Of a stretch of 64,000 bases of DNA, positions 61,031-64,000 are shown one piece after another. This stretch comes from Staphylococcus lutrae (GTDB taxonomy: Bacteria > Bacillota > Bacilli > Staphylococcales > Staphylococcaceae). Position 1 is the first letter of the stretch, and every line of letters starts with the position of its first letter. Under the pieces are notes generated by a model. That model did not search any database, was not told where the DNA came from, and was given only the letters and a program-made list of their open reading frames with translations. The position numbers and the translations under genes are program-made. The stretch spans positions 2,418,001 through 2,482,000 of the forward strand of contig NZ_CP020773.1 of the NCBI RefSeq assembly GCF_002101335.1. The letters are read 5' to 3'.

Positions 61031-61768
61031 CTACTGTCCATTTTCAGCTAAGTGACGTAATGATTTTACTTCATGAGGGGAAAGCACACGGCCTTCTCCC
61101 GCACCTAACCCTTTTAAAGTTAGTGGACCGAATGAGACGCGAGACAATTTTTGTACTTTAAACCCAAAATGTTCAAACATACGACGGATTTGTCTATTTC
61201 GGCCTTCTGTAATTGTAATTTCTACCAATGAAGTTGCTTTTTCTTTATTTTGTTTTTTAACTTTCACTTTTGCGGGTTGCGTCATCCCGTCTTCTAATTG
61301 AATCCCTTTTTCAAGTTGTTTCACTTGTTCTCTCAAAATGTAGCCTTCAATTTTAGCGACATAGGTTTTAGGTATTTTATAACGGGGGTGCGTCATTAAA
61401 TTTGTAAAAGCGCCATCATTTGTCAGCAAGAGCAAACCTGATGTGTCATAATCTAAGCGCCCTACTGGATAGATACGTGTATCAAGATCATCAAAATAAT
61501 CTGTTACGACTTGGCGACCTCGGTCATCGGAAACGCTTGTGATCACCTGTGCGGGTTTATAGAATAAGATATATAATTTATCTTCTTGTTCAAGCGGAAT
61601 ACCTTCAACGCTGACACGATCAGATGGTCGTACTTTTGTACCTAACGCAGTGACCGTTTCTCCGTTGACTTGTACTTTTCCTTCTTGTATTAACTTTTCA
61701 GCTTTGCGCCGAGATGTATAACCGCTACTTGCGATACGTTTTTGTAATCTTTCTAGATCTTGACTCAT
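61031..61768 (-). CDS. rluB: 23S rRNA pseudouridine synthase RluB
   Basis: 245 residues. N-terminal S4 RNA-binding domain (about 5-60) and the RsuA/RluB catalytic part with the Asp in VGRLDYDTSGLLLLTND. Likely makes pseudouridine at position 2605 of 23S rRNA (E. coli numbering). Follows scpB directly, sharing the scpA-scpB-rluB unit with srrAB behind. Confidence 0.92.
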   Translation of the reverse strand: MSQDLERLQKRIASSGYTSRRKAEKLIQEGKVQVNGETVTALGTKVRPSDRVSVEGIPLEQEDKLYILFYKPAQVITSVSDDRGRQVVTDYFDDLDTRIYPVGRLDYDTSGLLLLTNDGAFTNLMTHPRYKIPKTYVAKIEGYILREQVKQLEKGIQLEDGMTQPAKVKVKKQNKEKATSLVEITITEGRNRQIRRMFEHFGFKVQKLSRVSFGPLTLKGLGAGEGRVLSPHEVKSLRHLAENGQ

Positions 61769-62311
61769 TTATGAATCTCCCTTCTGATTAACCAATTGAC
61801 TGAAAAACGATTCTATCTCTTCTTCCTCGTCATCCGTCGTTGGCAGTGATGCAAGACTTTCCATCCCAAATACATTTAAAAATAAATCTGTAGTAAATAA
61901 TTGTTGTCCTCTTGATTCAGGATTCGTTCGTGCTTCGATGAGTCCTTTCGCAATCAATGTTTTAACTGGACCGTCAGATTGAATCCCACGAATGAGTTCG
62001 ATATCATTTCTTGTCATAGGTTGATTATATGCAATAATGGCGAGAACTTCCATTGCGGCTTGAGACAGTTTAGCAGAAGCTTTATTGACGATGAGTGATT
62101 CAATGTAAGGTTCAGCCTCTTTTTGGGTTGTCAGGACATAGGTTTGTCCAAATTTTTGTATCATCAAACCTGGTATTTTAAGTGTATCAATCGCTGTGTT
62201 GAGCGTGGTACTGTCAACATTAAGTGTCGACATTAATTGATACTCATCAATCCCGTCCTCTCCTACAGCATATAGCACAGCAGTGAGTGCCTCAGATAGA
62301 TTAAGCGTCAT
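61769..62311 (-). CDS. scpB: Segregation and condensation protein B
   Basis: 180 residues from the ATG at 62311 (AAGGAGTT upstream); the longer start at 62452 is inside scpA and unsupported. Two winged-helix domains. Partner of ScpA and SMC in the condensin complex that compacts and segregates the chromosome. It overlaps scpA by 11 nt. Confidence 0.94.
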   Translation of the reverse strand: MTLNLSEALTAVLYAVGEDGIDEYQLMSTLNVDSTTLNTAIDTLKIPGLMIQKFGQTYVLTTQKEAEPYIESLIVNKASAKLSQAAMEVLAIIAYNQPMTRNDIELIRGIQSDGPVKTLIAKGLIEARTNPESRGQQLFTTDLFLNVFGMESLASLPTTDDEEEEIESFFSQLVNQKGDS

Positions 62312-63029
62312 AGTTAACTCCTTTGATGATTTCAAAATTATGAAAGGCTTGTACTTGTTGCAGTTGTATGATTCCTGTTTTTGACATTTCAAGCAAAGCG
62401 AGAAAATGAGTGACAACATGTTCGATTGACTCATTAAATGAAAATAGGTCAAAAAAAGTAAGCTTTGGTACAGATTTTAATTTATCATAAATGTACGTCG
62501 TCGACTGTTGAATGGTATACGTTTCCTTACGTATATTGACACTGGTCGGCTTTTTTAATGAAACACGTGTCTTCATTTTCTGATAAGCAACAATCAAATC
62601 TGTTAAATCTAACGTTGTATGATCTGGAAGCCGTTCAGATTGTTCATAATGTGAAAAATCTGTCGGCGGTTTTGTAAAATAATGTTCACGTTCCAAGCGT
62701 TTCTCTTCAAGCATTTCAGAATACGCTTTAAAATTTTGGTATTCGATGAGTTTTTCGACCAATGCCTCCCGCGGATCTTCCTCATCAATCCACTCAGGTG
62801 TTGGTTCAGGTAAGAGCATTTTACTTTTTATCATTAACAACTCAGAGGCCATTAATAAATACTCACTCGCAATATTAATTTCTAACTTTTTCATTGCGTG
62901 CACATATTGCATATATTGCTCGGTTAAGGCACGCATAGGAATATCATAAATATCAATTTCAAATTCATTAATAAGATGCAATAATAAGTCGAGTGGACCA
63001 TTAAAAGCATCTAATTTCACTTCGTACAT
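62301..63029 (-). CDS. scpA: Segregation and condensation protein A
   Basis: 242 residues. Kleisin of the SMC complex: the N-terminal block [21 protein letters not shown] binds the SMC neck and the C-terminal winged helix binds the other head. First gene of the scpA-scpB-rluB unit and divergent from the DUF309 gene. Confidence 0.95.
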   Translation of the reverse strand: MYEVKLDAFNGPLDLLLHLINEFEIDIYDIPMRALTEQYMQYVHAMKKLEINIASEYLLMASELLMIKSKMLLPEPTPEWIDEEDPREALVEKLIEYQNFKAYSEMLEEKRLEREHYFTKPPTDFSHYEQSERLPDHTTLDLTDLIVAYQKMKTRVSLKKPTSVNIRKETYTIQQSTTYIYDKLKSVPKLTFFDLFSFNESIEHVVTHFLALLEMSKTGIIQLQQVQAFHNFEIIKGVNYDA

Positions 63030-63127
63030 GGGTGTACCTCATTTCATAACGCGTGTAATGTGCATCATAACAAAAAATATTATAACATGTTTTATGTATA
63101 ACAATAAATGATTGGAGTGATTCAATA

Positions 63128-63631
63128 ATGGAAGAGGACTTGCTTCACTACTATTACCAATTTCATTATGAACAACATTATTTTCTCTGTCATGATATTT
63201 TAGAGGAAGCATGGAAAATGCAGCAATCCTTTTCAAAAGGAGATGCCGTTGTCGGTTTAATTTTACTCGCCACGGGTTGCTATCATTATCGTAGGGGAAA
63301 TTTTAAAGGTGCACATAAATCATTTAAAAAAGCCTATCAAATCAGTATCAAACACCCTCAGAAGACGTGGGAAATTTTAGGGTTGAACTCTGAGATATAT
63401 TTCGAGATGCTGCTCCAATTAATACAAGATGCTGGACAGCAAAAGCCGTTTTATCCAGTTTGTTTACCGTTGACCGCAAATATGATGAATACGATTCAAC
63501 ACCATTACCCACATTTTGAAGTGACACAGAACGTTGTACAAACACCATTCATTTTACATCATCATCAACTTCGAGATCGTTCAGAAGTTATTGCTGCACG
63601 TATGGCTGCATATGAAAAACGTCGACAATAA
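63128..63631 (+). CDS. DUF309-domain protein
   Basis: 167 residues. N-terminal DUF309 helices with HYEQHYFLCHDILEEAWK and 'GLILLATGCYHYRRGNFKGAH', the family signature of all-helical proteins of unknown role. GGAGTG 8 nt upstream of the ATG. Conserved next to scpA in staphylococci. Confidence 0.85.
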   Translation: MEEDLLHYYYQFHYEQHYFLCHDILEEAWKMQQSFSKGDAVVGLILLATGCYHYRRGNFKGAHKSFKKAYQISIKHPQKTWEILGLNSEIYFEMLLQLIQDAGQQKPFYPVCLPLTANMMNTIQHHYPHFEVTQNVVQTPFILHHHQLRDRSEVIAARMAAYEKRRQ

Positions 63632-64000
63632 GTTATCTATTGAGAATGAAAGCCGGGATTAAGATAGGGCGTATGGTTACATGATATGTTGTTATTCGTC
63701 ATAACGCATGATACCGTTCGGCTTATAGTACGATGGTACGGGGGAAGCCGGTTTGCTTCACTGCGCGTAGATTTCATTAAAGGTGAAATGGGAGGCGCGT
63801 ACAATGAGACACTCGCCAGAAGTTCATGGGATCGTTGTGTGTGCCGATGTGCTAACATCTGACGATTTGAAATGTAGAAAGGATGTCAACGTCTCGTTTT
63901 CATTGTTCTGTCCTCCGCATGAAAAAACGAATTGTATATTTCAAATGGGCCATTAAAATACTGCTTAATTTAGGCACGAGGATGAAAGTTTTGATAAACT
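63632..64000. other. Structured right-edge segment, probably non-coding leader
   Basis: 369 nt to the window end. Contains several short inverted repeats (GAAGC/GCTTC, ATTTCA/TGAAAT), two copies of GCGCGTA (63764 and 63794 region), and the small reading frame listed next. In S. aureus xerD and fur follow in this area, but no xerD start is inside the window. Confidence 0.45.
63804..63956 (+). CDS. Possible 50-residue protein
   Basis: ATG at 63804 with GGAGG 8 nt upstream, 50 codons, TAA. Four Cys (VVCAD, KCRK, LFCPP, NCIF), no family recognised. The ribosome site lies just after the paired ATTTCA/TGAAAT hairpin, so it could be masked or controlled. Unproven. Confidence 0.28.
   Translation: MRHSPEVHGIVVCADVLTSDDLKCRKDVNVSFSLFCPPHEKTNCIFQMGH

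Noticed and set aside
63637-63858. 73-codon minus-strand frame at the right end
   Set aside because: No ribosome site; composition (many His, Ser, Asn, Thr) looks random and overlaps structured DNA.

Overview
The window looks like core chromosome of a staphylococcus. It is AT-rich. The gene set and order (murG; crr/msrB/msrA; fakB2-folA-thyA-brxA-cvfC; recU-pbp2; aroABC-ndk-hepT-menG-hepS; ebpS-recQ-fer-ribU-srrBA-scpBA) match the Staphylococcus backbone as I remember it, and ebpS, cvfC, srrAB and bacillithiol genes point to that genus. Many proteins differ clearly from the S. aureus versions I recall, so it is probably another species; I cannot name it from sequence alone.

Layout. 1-8 kb (minus strand): a PAP2 phosphatase, murG, an acetyltransferase, a CtpA-type protease, then crr with the methionine sulfoxide reductases, fatty-acid carrier fakB2, folA and thyA. 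8-12 kb: bacilliredoxin brxA, cvfC, a small zinc-finger protein, then a plus-strand queuosine-precursor transporter behind a likely preQ1-I riboswitch, and an RNase H-like protein. 11-18 kb: a 5'-3' exonuclease, a double-GTPase dynamin, rarD and an rRNA methyltransferase. 18-24 kb: RNase P RNA (rnpB), gpsB, ypsA, and recU-pbp2 divergent from them; ypoC-nth-dnaD converges on pbp2. 24-32 kb: asnS, dinG, birA, cca, bshA, a MazG-like hydrolase. 33-48 kb: a membrane Zn peptidase, reoY, a TPR protein, the shikimate and menaquinone genes, hup, gpsA, der, rpsA, cmk. 48-52 kb: ansA, then an accessory-looking island (broken MFS exporter plus an Rgg-type regulator), then ypdA. 53-64 kb: ebpS, recQ with ypbB, fer, FMN-riboswitch-controlled ribU, srrAB, rluB, scpB, scpA and a DUF309 protein.

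How the genes work together. Shikimate genes feed chorismate to menaquinone, hepS/hepT build its side chain and menG methylates the ring; srrAB is known to sense respiratory (menaquinone) state. bshA, brxA and ypdA make and recycle bacillithiol-linked thiols, next to msrA/msrB repair. murG, pbp2, gpsB, recU and reoY link wall synthesis to division and chromosome handling.

Three genes (the TPR protein, gpsA and the MFS exporter) are each broken by what looks like loss of one base from a short homopolymer. Restoring one base gives full-length products (413, 332 and 390 aa). Because gpsA is a core lipid gene, sequencing or assembly error is the leading explanation.

The best candidates for something undescribed are the Rgg-type regulator with two short hydrophobic peptide reading frames between it and the exporter, and the preQ1-type leader. 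No CRISPR array, tRNA gene, rRNA gene or insertion sequence was recognised.
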